Source: JAVBOW01 sp031550615 (GTDB lineage Bacteria; Bacteroidota; Bacteroidia; Bacteroidales; Rikenellaceae). Taken from it: a DNA stretch of 64,000 nucleotides. The notes beneath the pieces are model-generated. The model saw only the letters and a program-made list of their open reading frames with translations. It was not told the DNA's origin and searched no databases. The stretch is taken from contig JAVBOL010000001.1 in NCBI GenBank assembly GCA_031550615.1, positions 1-64,000 of the forward strand, in the 5' to 3' direction. Below are positions 24,025-33,458 of the stretch, one piece after another. Positions within the stretch are counted from its first letter, which is position 1. Each line of letters starts with the position of its first letter. The position numbers and the translations under genes were made by a program.

Positions 24025-26184
24025 ATGGCTACCAATACCCCCACCTCTCCTGACGTGATCGACGGCAACATCAGCGTTACCGACCCCGCGCAGAATGCCG
24101 AAACGGCCTTAGAGCCGTCACAGACCCCCACCGTCAACAGCGCCAGCGATGGCGATCCAGCAGCCGACCCGTCTGCCTCGCCGCAGCCCCCGGTCGACGA
24201 AAAGCCCGCAGGGGAGGATAAGTCTGAAGAGGAGGCCAAGCCTGTGGCAAAACCCAAAGCTACGCGCAAAAAGGCCGTGACGCCTGTGGAGGAACAACCC
24301 GCCGAAGGGCAATCCGCCTCCGAAGGGCAACCCTCTGAAGAGCAATCCGCCGCCGAAGAGCAGGAAACCGAATCGCACGCCGGTCAGGTCGATTTTTCGG
24401 ATGAGGAGGCCGCCCTGGCCGCCGATTCCGCCGAGTACGATCTGGGTGAGGAGAGCGAACACGAGAGTGAGCACGCTCACAGCGGCGAGGACCTCTCGGG
24501 TAAGGATAAGGATGAGTTGCTCAGGCTGATGGCCTCAGTGATCGAAACCAAACCCGTGCAGAGCCTGCGCCGCGACATCGAGGCGATAAAGATAGCTTTC
24601 TACAAGTTGCAGCGCGCCGAGATCGACGCCGCCCGAAAAGCCTTCATCGAGGCCGGTGGCGCGGCGGAAGAGTTCGTTTCGCCGGCGGACCACCACGAAT
24701 CGCTCTTCAAGGAGCTGTTCGGTCGTTACCGCCGCATGCGCGACGAGTATATCGCCACGCTCGAACACAAAAAGGAGGACAACCTCAAGATAAAGCTGCA
24801 CATAATCGAGGATCTTAAAGAACTCATTAACAGCGGCGAAACGATAAACCACACCTTCAACGCCTTCCGCGATCTGCAACAGCGCTGGCGCGAGGTGGGC
24901 CCCGTGCCCCAGGCCAACAACAAGGACCTGTGGGAAACCTACAACCACCACGTCGAGAATTTCTACAACTTCATAAAGATCAACAAGGAGCTGCGCGACC
25001 TGGACCTGAAGAAGAACTACGAGGCCAAACTGGTGCTCTGCGAACAGGCCGACGCGCTGGTGCTCGAAACCTCGGTGGTCAACGCTTTCCACAAGCTGCA
25101 AAAACTCCATGAGCAGTGGCGCGAAACTGGCCCCGTGGCAAATGAGTACAAGGAGGTCCTCTGGGAGCGTTTCCGCGAGGCCAGCGCCCGGATCAACAAA
25201 CAGCATCAGGAGCATTTCGAGGGGTTGAAAGACGAGCAGAAAGCCAACCTCGACCTGAAAGCCGGACTGTGCGCCAAGGTCGAAGAGATGGCCACACAGC
25301 CCTATACCTCGCGCAAGGAGTGGACCAAGGCGTCCGACCAGTTGATCGAGGTGCAGAAGGTTTGGAAGACCATAGGCTTCGCCCCCAAGAAGGATAACAC
25401 CAAAATATACGAGCGTTTCCGCGCCGCGTGCGACCGTTTCTTCGAGCTCAAGCGCCAGGCCTACATGCACCTCAAATCGGAAATGGACATGAACCTGCAG
25501 CTCAAGCAGGAGATATGCGCCCAGGCCGAGGCCATCGCCGCAAGCGACGAGTGGAAGAAGGCCGCCGACGAGCTGATCGCCCTGCAGAAGCGCTGGAAGG
25601 AGATAGGGCCCGTGCCCAGGCGCCATTCTGACGCAGTATGGAAGCGTTTCCGCGCCGCGTGTGACGAGTTCTTCAACCGCCGCTCGAGCCATTTCTCGAC
25701 AGTCGACGGGGAGTATGACCGCAACCTGGAGGCCAAACGCGCCCTGCTCACGGAGATCGAGGCCGCAAAGGAGGTTACATTCGACGATATCAAGGCTTTC
25801 CAGAGGCGATGGAGCGAGATAGGCTTCGTGCCCATCAAACATAAGGACGCGATACAGAAACAGTATAAAAAGTTGATGGACAACCTCTTCACCGCCGTGC
25901 GCGGGGCGGAGGGCGAACGCCGCATGGACCGTTTCCGCGACCGTGTGTCCACGCTCAAGAACTCGGGTGACAAGCGACTGCGTTTCGAGCGTGAGCGCCT
26001 GTATAATAAGGTGCGCCAGCTTGAGGCCGACATCGCCCTGCTGGAGAACAATATCGGATTTTTCGCCAAGTCGAAGAACGCCGAGGCGCTGATCCACGAG
26101 GTCAACGAGAAGATACGCCGCGCCAAGGAAGAGATGGCAGCCACGGTAGAAAAAGTAAACATGATAGATTCGCAAGAGCAGTAA
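24025..26184 (+). CDS. DUF349 repeat protein
   Basis: The 719-residue protein has no signal peptide. Residues 1-155 are low-complexity and acidic (Glu, Ala, Ser, Pro; repeated EGQ and EEQ). Residues about 225-650 hold five DUF349 repeats, each of about 75 residues with a core like LQQRWREVGPVP and a following FRAACDxFF helix. The C-terminus is a coiled coil (about 655-715). DUF349 proteins are widespread in Bacteroidota, and their molecular role is not settled as far as I know. It is a single gene before the repeat element and pyrG. Confidence 0.88.
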   Translation: MATNTPTSPDVIDGNISVTDPAQNAETALEPSQTPTVNSASDGDPAADPSASPQPPVDEKPAGEDKSEEEAKPVAKPKATRKKAVTPVEEQPAEGQSASEGQPSEEQSAAEEQETESHAGQVDFSDEEAALAADSAEYDLGEESEHESEHAHSGEDLSGKDKDELLRLMASVIETKPVQSLRRDIEAIKIAFYKLQRAEIDAARKAFIEAGGAAEEFVSPADHHESLFKELFGRYRRMRDEYIATLEHKKEDNLKIKLHIIEDLKELINSGETINHTFNAFRDLQQRWREVGPVPQANNKDLWETYNHHVENFYNFIKINKELRDLDLKKNYEAKLVLCEQADALVLETSVVNAFHKLQKLHEQWRETGPVANEYKEVLWERFREASARINKQHQEHFEGLKDEQKANLDLKAGLCAKVEEMATQPYTSRKEWTKASDQLIEVQKVWKTIGFAPKKDNTKIYERFRAACDRFFELKRQAYMHLKSEMDMNLQLKQEICAQAEAIAASDEWKKAADELIALQKRWKEIGPVPRRHSDAVWKRFRAACDEFFNRRSSHFSTVDGEYDRNLEAKRALLTEIEAAKEVTFDDIKAFQRRWSEIGFVPIKHKDAIQKQYKKLMDNLFTAVRGAEGERRMDRFRDRVSTLKNSGDKRLRFERERLYNKVRQLEADIALLENNIGFFAKSKNAEALIHEVNEKIRRAKEEMAATVEKVNMIDSQEQ

Positions 26185-26189
26185 ATGAG

Positions 26190-26281
26190 AATTATGAATT
26201 ATGAGTTATGAATTATGCGGCCCCCCCGACCTTATTTCATACATAATCTTAACTCATAATTCATAATTAATAATTCATAAT
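26190..26281. repeat. AATTATGAATTATGA inverted-repeat element, copy 2
   Basis: An 18-bp perfect inverted repeat (26190-26207 with 26251-26268) surrounds a core with a C7 run at 26221-26227. An additional AATAATTCATAATT extension follows. It fills the gap between the DUF349 gene and pyrG and is related to the element at 8216-8331. Confidence 0.75.
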
Positions 26282-26292
26282 TTTTTAAAGAA

Positions 26293-27930
26293 ATGTCAGT
26301 CCATAACAGCAAGCCCAAATATATTTTCGTAACCGGGGGCGTAGCCTCCTCACTTGGCAAGGGGATCATCTCCTCGTCCATCGCCAAACTGCTCCAGGCC
26401 CGCGGCTATGCCGTGACCATCCAGAAGATGGACCCCTATATCAACATCGACCCGGGGACGCTCAACCCATACGAGCACGGCGAATGCTACGTGACCGAAG
26501 ACGGTTGGGAGACCGACCTCGACCTGGGGCACTACGAGCGTTTCACCTCGGTGCCCACTACGCGCGACAACAACGTAACCTCGGGGCGCATCTACCGCAG
26601 CGTGATCGAAAAGGAGCGCAGGGGCGAATACCTCGGCAAAACGGTGCAGGTGATACCCCACATCACCGACGAGATCAAACGCCGCATCAAGATGCTCGCC
26701 ACGCGCAAGCAGTATGATGTGATAATCACCGAGATAGGCGGTACGGTGGGCGATATGGAGTCGCTGCCGCACCTGGAGGCGATCCGTCAGATGCGTTACG
26801 AGATGGGCCCGCAGAACACGCTGATCGTCCACCTCACTCTGATACCTTTCATGGCCGCCTCTGGCGAACTGAAGACCAAGCCCACGCAGCACTCCGTGAA
26901 GACGATGCTCGAAAACGGGTTGCAGCCCGACATCCTCGTGCTGCGCACCGAGCGCCGCCTGAGCCAGGAGGTCAAACGCAAAGTGGCGCTGTTCTGCAAC
27001 GTCGAACCCGCCGCCGTGGCCGAATCCATCGATGTGCCGACGATCTACGAAGTGCCACTGAAGATGCTCGAACAGAAGATCGACGTGGTGGCGCTCAACA
27101 AACTTGGCCTTCCGATCAAACGCGAACCCGAGCTGAAGAAGTGGATCGAGTTCGTCGACAAGGTGAAGAATAGCAAACGTATCATCGACATAGCCCTGGT
27201 GGGCAAATACACCGAGTTGCCCGATGCCTACAAATCCATCGTCGAGGCCTTCATCCATGGCGGCGCGGCCAACGAGGTGAAAGTCAAGTTGCACTATGTG
27301 AATGCCGAGAAGATCGACGCGCACAACGTGGCCTCGCAGCTCAAATCCATGAACGGCATACTGGTCGCCCCCGGCTTCGGACACCGCGGCGTGGAGGGTA
27401 AGATCGAGGCCGTGCGCTACGCCCGCGAGAACAAGGTGCCTTTCATGGGTATCTGTCTCGGCATGCAGTGCGCGGTGATCGAGTACGCCCGCAACGTGAT
27501 GGGGTATAAGGACGCCAATTCGCTCGAAATGGGCGAGGCCACCACGCACCCGGTGATCGACCTGATGGAAGACCAGAAGGGAGTGCTCGAAAAGGGCGGC
27601 ACGATGCGCCTGGGCAGCTACCCCTGCACCCTGGCGAAAGGCTCGAAAGCCTACAAGGCTTACGGCAAGGAGAATATCGCCGAGCGCCACCGCCACCGCT
27701 ATGAATTCAACAACGCCTATATGGAGGAATTCGAGGCCGCGGGTATGAAAGCCGTCGGCGTGAATCCCGATTCGAACCTCGTGGAGGTGGTCGAAGTGCC
27801 CTCGCACCCCTGGTTCGTGGCCGTGCAGTACCACCCCGAATATAAAAGCACCGTGCAGGAGCCGCATCCGCTGTTCGTGGATTTCGTAAAGGCCGCCGTA
27901 GCTTATAACGACGCTAACTGTAAAAAATAA
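26293..27930 (+). CDS. pyrG: CTP synthase
   Basis: The enzyme aminates UTP to CTP using glutamine. The 545-residue protein starts with the synthase domain: IFVTGGVASSLGKGI (P-loop, about 10-24), DPYINIDPGTLNPYEHGE and EIGGTVGDMESLPHLEAIRQ. The C-terminal class I glutaminase (about 300-540) has nucleophile Cys in MGICLGMQCAVIEYARN and the His/Glu pair in AVQYHPEYKS. Length is typical. A strong terminator-like hairpin lies between it and yidC. Confidence 0.98.
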   Translation: MSVHNSKPKYIFVTGGVASSLGKGIISSSIAKLLQARGYAVTIQKMDPYINIDPGTLNPYEHGECYVTEDGWETDLDLGHYERFTSVPTTRDNNVTSGRIYRSVIEKERRGEYLGKTVQVIPHITDEIKRRIKMLATRKQYDVIITEIGGTVGDMESLPHLEAIRQMRYEMGPQNTLIVHLTLIPFMAASGELKTKPTQHSVKTMLENGLQPDILVLRTERRLSQEVKRKVALFCNVEPAAVAESIDVPTIYEVPLKMLEQKIDVVALNKLGLPIKREPELKKWIEFVDKVKNSKRIIDIALVGKYTELPDAYKSIVEAFIHGGAANEVKVKLHYVNAEKIDAHNVASQLKSMNGILVAPGFGHRGVEGKIEAVRYARENKVPFMGICLGMQCAVIEYARNVMGYKDANSLEMGEATTHPVIDLMEDQKGVLEKGGTMRLGSYPCTLAKGSKAYKAYGKENIAERHRHRYEFNNAYMEEFEAAGMKAVGVNPDSNLVEVVEVPSHPWFVAVQYHPEYKSTVQEPHPLFVDFVKAAVAYNDANCKK

Positions 27931-27940
27931 TCCCTTCATA

Positions 27941-27998
27941 AGCGTGCGGGCGCGGTAAGTGTCTTTCGGCATCCCCGCGCCCGCACGCTAAATTTTTT
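27941..27998 (+). terminator. Terminator/attenuator hairpin immediately before yidC
   Basis: AGCGTGCGGGCGCGG (27941-27955) pairs perfectly over 15 bp with 27975-27989, followed by a T-run (27993-27998). The T-run ends three bases before the yidC ATG at 28002. It can end the pyrG transcript but would also sit in any yidC leader starting upstream. Confidence 0.8.
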
Positions 27999-28001
27999 GT
28001 A

Positions 28002-29900
28002 ATGGACAAGAATACACTATCCGGCCTGTTGCTTATCGGGGCCATTTTCCTCGGTTTTACGTGGTACAGCTCGACCCAACAGAAAAAGGCTGCCGAAAAT
28101 AAACGCCAGACCGACTCCATTTACCGGGCCGAGCACCCCGTGCAGCCAGCCGCCGACGCCGCTTTCACGGCGGACACACTGAGCGAAGAGCAGAAGGCCG
28201 CCAACGCCGAACACCTCTCGGCACGCGCCGACTCGATCCTTTCGGGCCAGATCGGCGAATTGCTCGTTGCCGCGCGCACGGGTGAGGAGCAATTCGTAAC
28301 CCTTGAAAACGACAAGGTAAAGGTAAGCCTCTCGACCCTCGGTGGCCGCGTCGCCGCAGCCGAGCTGAAAGAGTATAAGCGCTATGACGGCACGCCCCTG
28401 ATGCTTTTCGAGCCCGCGAGTTCGAAATTCGACATGCGTCTTTTCCTGCGCAACACCTATGGCGAAGCGCCGGTCAACACCTCGCAGTACTATTTCGAGG
28501 CCGTGCAACTCGATCCCTCGAAAGTGTCCATGCGCCTGAACGTCGCCCCCGGCGCATACGTCGAGTTCCTTTACACGCTTTCGGACAACTACATGCTCTC
28601 CTTTGAGACCTCTTTCGTGGGTATGGACGGCATGCTCGCGCAGCAGAACGACCTGGCGCTGGAGTGGGAGAGCGTAGGCAGCCAGAACGAAAAGGGTTTC
28701 GACAACGAGAACAACTTCTGCGATTTGACCTACATGTACCCCGGCGAAAAGGGTATGGAAAAGCTCGGCATGGCAAAGGGAAGCAAGCAGGAAACCGTAG
28801 GCACGCAGATCAAGTGGGTGGCCTTCAAACAGCAGTTCTTCTCGACCATAATCATGGCCGGCGAGAGTTTCTCGGACGGCTACCTGCGCTACGACACCTT
28901 CGAGCCCGGCAGCGGACTTATCAAGAAATACACCGCCAAACTCTCGCTGCCTTTCGTCTCCCCCGCCCAGACCTACGGCATAGACTACTACCTGGGCCCC
29001 AATAAATACTCGGTGCTGGACGACTACGGCCACAACTTCCAGAAGCTCGTACCACTGGGCTGGGGTATCTTCGGATGGGTGAACCGCTGGATCGTGATCC
29101 CGGTCTTCGACCTTCTGAGCGGGCATATCGCCTCTTTCGGGCTGATAATACTGCTGCTGACGATCTTCATCAAGATCATTATCTCGCCGCTTACCTATAA
29201 GAGTTACCTCTCGACGGCTAAGATGCGCCTGTTGAAGCCCGAAATGGACGAACTGGCCAAAAAATACCCCGACCAGAAGGAGGCGGCCAAGAAACAACAG
29301 GCCACGATGGAACTCTATAAAAGGGCGGGCGTGAACCCGATGGGCGGCTGTCTGCCCATGCTGATACAATTCCCGATACTGATCGCCATGTTCCGCTTCT
29401 TTCCTGCGGCCATCGAGCTGCGCGGCGAGGCCTTCCTGTGGGCGGACGACCTGTCGAGCTACGATTCGATCTGGAACTTCCCCGCGGGATTCTCGATACC
29501 TTTCTATGGCGACCACGTTAGCCTTTTCGCCCTGCTGATGGGTGTGTCGCTGTACTTCTATTCGCTGATGAACAGCGCGCAGATGACCTCGGCGGGCCCG
29601 CAGATGGCCGGCATGAAATTCGTGTCGCTCTACATGATGCCCGTAATGATGATCCTCTGGTTCAATAACTATTCCAGCGGCCTGTCGTACTATTACCTGC
29701 TCTCGAACGTGATAAGCATGGGGCAGACATGGGCCTTCCGCTATGCGGTCAATGACCAGAAACTCCACGCCCAGATGAAGGCGAACGCCAAAAAGCCGGT
29801 CAAAAAGAGCAAGTGGAGCGAGAAATACGAGCAGCTGCTCAAAGATCAGCAAAGGCAGCAAAAAGAGCTGGCCGCCGCTCGCGCGAAGAAAAAGAAATAA
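28002..29900 (+). CDS. yidC: Membrane protein insertase YidC
   Basis: YidC inserts and folds inner-membrane proteins with or without SecYEG. The 632-residue Gram-negative form has an N-terminal anchor (about 5-23, TLSGLLLIGAIFLGF), a large periplasmic beta-sandwich (about 85-360) and the C-terminal five-helix core from about residue 370. The core contains IIISPLTYKSYLSTAKMRLL and NPMGGCLPMLIQFPILIAMF. A basic C-terminal tail rich in Lys could bind ribosomes. Its ATG directly follows a strong hairpin with a U-run. Confidence 0.97.
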   Translation: MDKNTLSGLLLIGAIFLGFTWYSSTQQKKAAENKRQTDSIYRAEHPVQPAADAAFTADTLSEEQKAANAEHLSARADSILSGQIGELLVAARTGEEQFVTLENDKVKVSLSTLGGRVAAAELKEYKRYDGTPLMLFEPASSKFDMRLFLRNTYGEAPVNTSQYYFEAVQLDPSKVSMRLNVAPGAYVEFLYTLSDNYMLSFETSFVGMDGMLAQQNDLALEWESVGSQNEKGFDNENNFCDLTYMYPGEKGMEKLGMAKGSKQETVGTQIKWVAFKQQFFSTIIMAGESFSDGYLRYDTFEPGSGLIKKYTAKLSLPFVSPAQTYGIDYYLGPNKYSVLDDYGHNFQKLVPLGWGIFGWVNRWIVIPVFDLLSGHIASFGLIILLLTIFIKIIISPLTYKSYLSTAKMRLLKPEMDELAKKYPDQKEAAKKQQATMELYKRAGVNPMGGCLPMLIQFPILIAMFRFFPAAIELRGEAFLWADDLSSYDSIWNFPAGFSIPFYGDHVSLFALLMGVSLYFYSLMNSAQMTSAGPQMAGMKFVSLYMMPVMMILWFNNYSSGLSYYYLLSNVISMGQTWAFRYAVNDQKLHAQMKANAKKPVKKSKWSEKYEQLLKDQQRQQKELAAARAKKKK

Positions 29901-29911
29901 CCCTGCTCATT

Positions 29912-29958
29912 AAAAAAGAGGTCCCGGGAGTGGCAATCACTCCCGGGACCTCTTTTTT
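29912..29958. terminator. Strong bidirectional terminator between yidC and the alpha-mannosidase
   Basis: A 21-bp perfect stem (29912-29932 with 29938-29958) with a five-base loop and A/T runs on both sides serves the convergent yidC and GH38 genes. Confidence 0.92.
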
Positions 29959-29967
29959 CGTCATGCC

Positions 29968-32900
29968 CTACCTGTGTGCCTGTGTGGGCTTGGGCTGTGT
30001 GCGGCGCAAGTGGAATTTGGGATATCCTGCGGGGTCGTCCGACCACGGTTGCAGGGCCTCGGCGGCGGCGTTGTCCCCGGCAATGGTGATCGCCATTATC
30101 TTTATCGAGGGGTTGTCGGGCAGGGTCAGCTCCTTCGCTCCGGCGGGTATCGCTATGCCGTATTTATAGAGGTAGCAATATTGATACGACGCGTTGCCCT
30201 TTGGGGTGTGGTAGTGCGAGGCGTACCATGCGATGTTGTCCTTTTTGAGGAACGGCTCCTCTATCGCGAGCATTTCATAGTGGGCGCTGTCCCCCACGAT
30301 CACCTGGGCGTAGTGCTGGCCCACAAATCCGCGCCATGACTGTACGCCGAGCAGGTTCTCTTTGCCGTCCACCGTGAAGCGCCCACAGGCATCGGTCTCG
30401 GCCATTGCCAGCAACCAGAGCTTGCCGCCCTTGTTGTCGGGCAGGGCTATCTTTTGCCCGCGGCATTCCACGGCGTTGAACTGACCGTCGGCCGTGTCGG
30501 CGATTATAAAACAGATATCTTCCGATATGACCTGCGCGGGCAGTTGCTCTGCGGGCAGGGTGGCTCCCGAGGGGTCGGCGGCGCCATCTTTCCATGCTCC
30601 GTTACGGCTTATAACGTCGGCGTTGCAGGGTAATTCGAGTTGCTGCTGGCCGGGCGCCGAGGACTGTCTGCCATCGAGGCGCACGGCGAAGGAGCGCATG
30701 GCGAAGGGGCCCATGTCGGTGGTCATTTTGCCGTCGCGGATCGTCGCCTGGGCTATCCTTTGCTCCTGTCCGTTGACTTCAAAGGCTTCGGCTATGCGGT
30801 CTAACAGAGTGAGTTGCACCCCTTTGGCCGGACGGCCCGTGAGTTCGTTAAGGCGGATTATGTAATATTCGCCCTGCTCGGCTTTCTTGAGCGCCATTAT
30901 GTCGACCTGGGGCGTGGAAACGGTGGCCAGCGAGAGCTGTCTGCCCGCCGTGCCCTCATGCGCAGGTACGGCGTAGGCCAGCAGCGGTTGGTTGAAACGT
31001 TTGGCTTGCCAGGGTGAGTCGGCGTTCCAGGCCCCGCTGTGGGGGTAGATGCCATAACGCAGTTCGTGGATGCCCCAGTCCTGCGTGGCCTGGTAGGTGA
31101 AGCGCGCGACGTTGGCTACGGGCGTGTACATCAGCGTCAGGCGCAGGGTGCTGGCGTCGGGCTTGTCCGAGCCGTAACGACCGTCTTCGAGGATCGTTAC
31201 GCCGTATGAGCCCGTCGAATCGCTCAGGTCGAGCCATTGACGCGAGGGGACTTCGAATTTGCGCTCGTCGTTGGTGGCGCGCTGCACGGCGGCGTTGTCC
31301 AGCGAGTAGGTCGCCATGCGGTTGGATACAGTGAGCGGGAAGGACGCCTTGAGGCTCACCCCGGCGCTCTGCCAGTCGATCAGGTTGGCAACCTCTATGT
31401 GGCGGCCAGCCTCGCCCGCGGCCAGCGATATGGTCTGCACTATATGCGAGTTCATGCCCCAGCGACTCACTTCGAGCGCCACACGCACGGGGCCGTTCTC
31501 GACTATGCGCACCGTGACGTTTTTGTCCATCAGGCCGATGGCGGGTTTCTGGCGGTCGGCCCAGTCCATGTTCCATGCTGGCCACTCCTTGGGGCTTTCA
31601 TACAGGAATTCGAGCGATGCGGGGCGGGCGAGCACCTCGCGCCGGGCCTGTTTATCATATATCGAGGCGATGTCGCCGTTGGGGGCGAGCGTTACCTTGA
31701 AGTATTCGTTTTCGAGGGTGGTGAGCGTCACCGAGAGGGACGAGGCGGCGGACGATACCGTCGCGGGGGCGATATCGTATATCGCTATACCTGAGGCTGG
31801 CAGTGTGGCCAGGAATAGGATCTCGGCTTTGCCGTCCCTGTTGGCGACCACCTGCGAGGGGACGATGGCCCCGTCGGGGGCTTTGACCGTCACGGCCTTT
31901 ACGCCGCAACCCAGATCGAGTGCCAGGCTGACCACGTCGGTGCGCTCTGCCGCTACGGGGTTGTATACGGCCACGGAGCGCCCTGCGGTGCGGGTGTCCA
32001 TCGTAGCTGTGAATGCGCCCACGCCGTGCAGCGTGGCGTTAAAGAGATGGTTGGCCGCCACCGTTTCATCGTTCCAGGCGTATTCATAGGCGCTTGGGAT
32101 AGCCGTGCCGGGCAGGATGTCGTGCATCTGGCTGCCCAGGATCAGGTCCCATGCGGCGTTTATCTTGCCGAACGGATAGCTGGCCGTCCCGGCGTGGTCG
32201 GCTGCGGCGGATATGAGCTCGGCGGCCTTGGCTGCCACTTCGTTGCGGCGATTTATCTTTTTGGCGAACGACTGCGAGGTCATGCTGCCCGCGCTGTGCT
32301 CGATGAGCAGCAGATCGCCGCTGTAAACCGGCATTTTCTTGCGGATCGCCGGCGTTACGTCCCTGAACATCTGGTCTGAGGGGGTCAGCACTACATTGAT
32401 CTTGCTGTCCTTGTTCTTCAGGCTGCCTATGGCGTTTTTGACGTCGTCCTCACGCGGTGCGCCACCCCGGTCGCCGATGCCGTAGTAGCGGTAGTCGAAG
32501 TGCAGCCCGTATTTTTTGACGTCGCCGTCCAGGCGCGCCACCCACATCGAGTCGCGGTCGAGCCTCTCGGGTACGCGGCCCGCGTATTTGGTGGCATTCA
32601 GCGCGGCGATCACAGAACCTCCGTCGGGACCTGCCCACAGGCCCACGTTAAAGGGTATCGGTGTGGCCGATTTCCATGTCAGTTTCTGCGTCGAGAAGCC
32701 CAGCACGCCGGCGTGTGCGAGTGCCGAGGGTACCGTGGCCACGAAGCCGAAGCAGTCGGGCAGCATGTAGTCCGCCGCGCGGCGTCCGAATTCGCGCTCA
32801 TAGAACAGGTTGCCGTAGAGTACCTGGCGGATCATGCTCTCGGACGAGGATATGTTGACCTCGCCCTCGTCGACGCATGCGCTGCCGGCGAACCAGCGTC

Positions 32901-33219
32901 CGGCGGCCATATATTCCTTCATCTTGTCGTACAGGGCAGGGTAGTACTCCTTCATCATCGCATAGCGCCGCGATCCGGTGAAGGTGAAGATGTAGTCGGG
33001 ATACTTCTCGAAGAGCGCGAAGTTGCCGGTCATGGTGCGTTTGATATATTGGTCGATAGTGGTGGGGTAGTCCCAATTCCACTGCGTGTCGAGGTGGGTG
33101 TAGCCCACCGTGTAGAGGGTGCGGCCTTTGGTAAGGTCGTATGGAGCGCGTCGGTCGGCCGGTTGTCCCAGGCAGAGCATGGGTAGGCAAATGGCAAGGG
33201 CTGCAATGGTCTTTTTCAT
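29968..33219 (-). CDS. Exported alpha-mannosidase, glycoside hydrolase family 38
   Basis: The 1083-residue protein has a signal peptide (about 1-18, ending CLGQ). The GH38 catalytic domain begins with TVGYTHLDTQWNWDYP; His42 and Asp44 match the metal-binding HxD. LPDCFGFVATVPSALAHAG carries the expected nucleophile Asp155. A three-helix middle segment (about 325-400) and a large beta-sandwich C-terminal domain follow. It should release alpha-linked mannose from glycans outside the cytoplasm. It is divergent from the carbohydrate locus at 33459 and may belong to the same glycan programme (inference). Confidence 0.9.
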   Translation of the reverse strand: MKKTIAALAICLPMLCLGQPADRRAPYDLTKGRTLYTVGYTHLDTQWNWDYPTTIDQYIKRTMTGNFALFEKYPDYIFTFTGSRRYAMMKEYYPALYDKMKEYMAAGRWFAGSACVDEGEVNISSSESMIRQVLYGNLFYEREFGRRAADYMLPDCFGFVATVPSALAHAGVLGFSTQKLTWKSATPIPFNVGLWAGPDGGSVIAALNATKYAGRVPERLDRDSMWVARLDGDVKKYGLHFDYRYYGIGDRGGAPREDDVKNAIGSLKNKDSKINVVLTPSDQMFRDVTPAIRKKMPVYSGDLLLIEHSAGSMTSQSFAKKINRRNEVAAKAAELISAAADHAGTASYPFGKINAAWDLILGSQMHDILPGTAIPSAYEYAWNDETVAANHLFNATLHGVGAFTATMDTRTAGRSVAVYNPVAAERTDVVSLALDLGCGVKAVTVKAPDGAIVPSQVVANRDGKAEILFLATLPASGIAIYDIAPATVSSAASSLSVTLTTLENEYFKVTLAPNGDIASIYDKQARREVLARPASLEFLYESPKEWPAWNMDWADRQKPAIGLMDKNVTVRIVENGPVRVALEVSRWGMNSHIVQTISLAAGEAGRHIEVANLIDWQSAGVSLKASFPLTVSNRMATYSLDNAAVQRATNDERKFEVPSRQWLDLSDSTGSYGVTILEDGRYGSDKPDASTLRLTLMYTPVANVARFTYQATQDWGIHELRYGIYPHSGAWNADSPWQAKRFNQPLLAYAVPAHEGTAGRQLSLATVSTPQVDIMALKKAEQGEYYIIRLNELTGRPAKGVQLTLLDRIAEAFEVNGQEQRIAQATIRDGKMTTDMGPFAMRSFAVRLDGRQSSAPGQQQLELPCNADVISRNGAWKDGAADPSGATLPAEQLPAQVISEDICFIIADTADGQFNAVECRGQKIALPDNKGGKLWLLAMAETDACGRFTVDGKENLLGVQSWRGFVGQHYAQVIVGDSAHYEMLAIEEPFLKKDNIAWYASHYHTPKGNASYQYCYLYKYGIAIPAGAKELTLPDNPSIKIMAITIAGDNAAAEALQPWSDDPAGYPKFHLRRTQPKPTQAHR

Positions 33220-33382
33220 CGTGCGTAAGATTTATCCTGCAAATTAACCGATTTTTAAGTTCTGATTTACCGCCAAATTTGTAAATAATGGCATAAAATA
33301 GATAATTGTAAAATTTTTAATAATACGGCATATATAGTCTAATATCCTGATTATCAGTGTGTGATTTTTTGTTAAAAATTCG

Positions 33383-33390
33383 TATATTTG
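33383..33390 (+). promoter_or_regulatory. -7 promoter box upstream of the 505-residue protein
   Basis: TATATTTG fits TAnnTTTG about 70 bases before the ATG at 33459, in the 239-bp AT-rich divergent region shared with the GH38 gene. No clear -33 TTTG was found. Confidence 0.4.
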
Positions 33391-33458
33391 TTGATTATTG
33401 ACAACCTGTAATTGTGATCGGCGTTCGTTACGGCGTATAAATTTTTAAATTGCGGATT

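Noticed and set aside
24535..26175. Long minus-strand open frame (546 codons) opposite the DUF349 gene, with similar frames opposite pyrG and yidC.
   Set aside because: They mirror the GC-rich codon pattern of strong plus-strand genes, have His/Val/Leu-rich unlikely compositions and show no recognisable domain.
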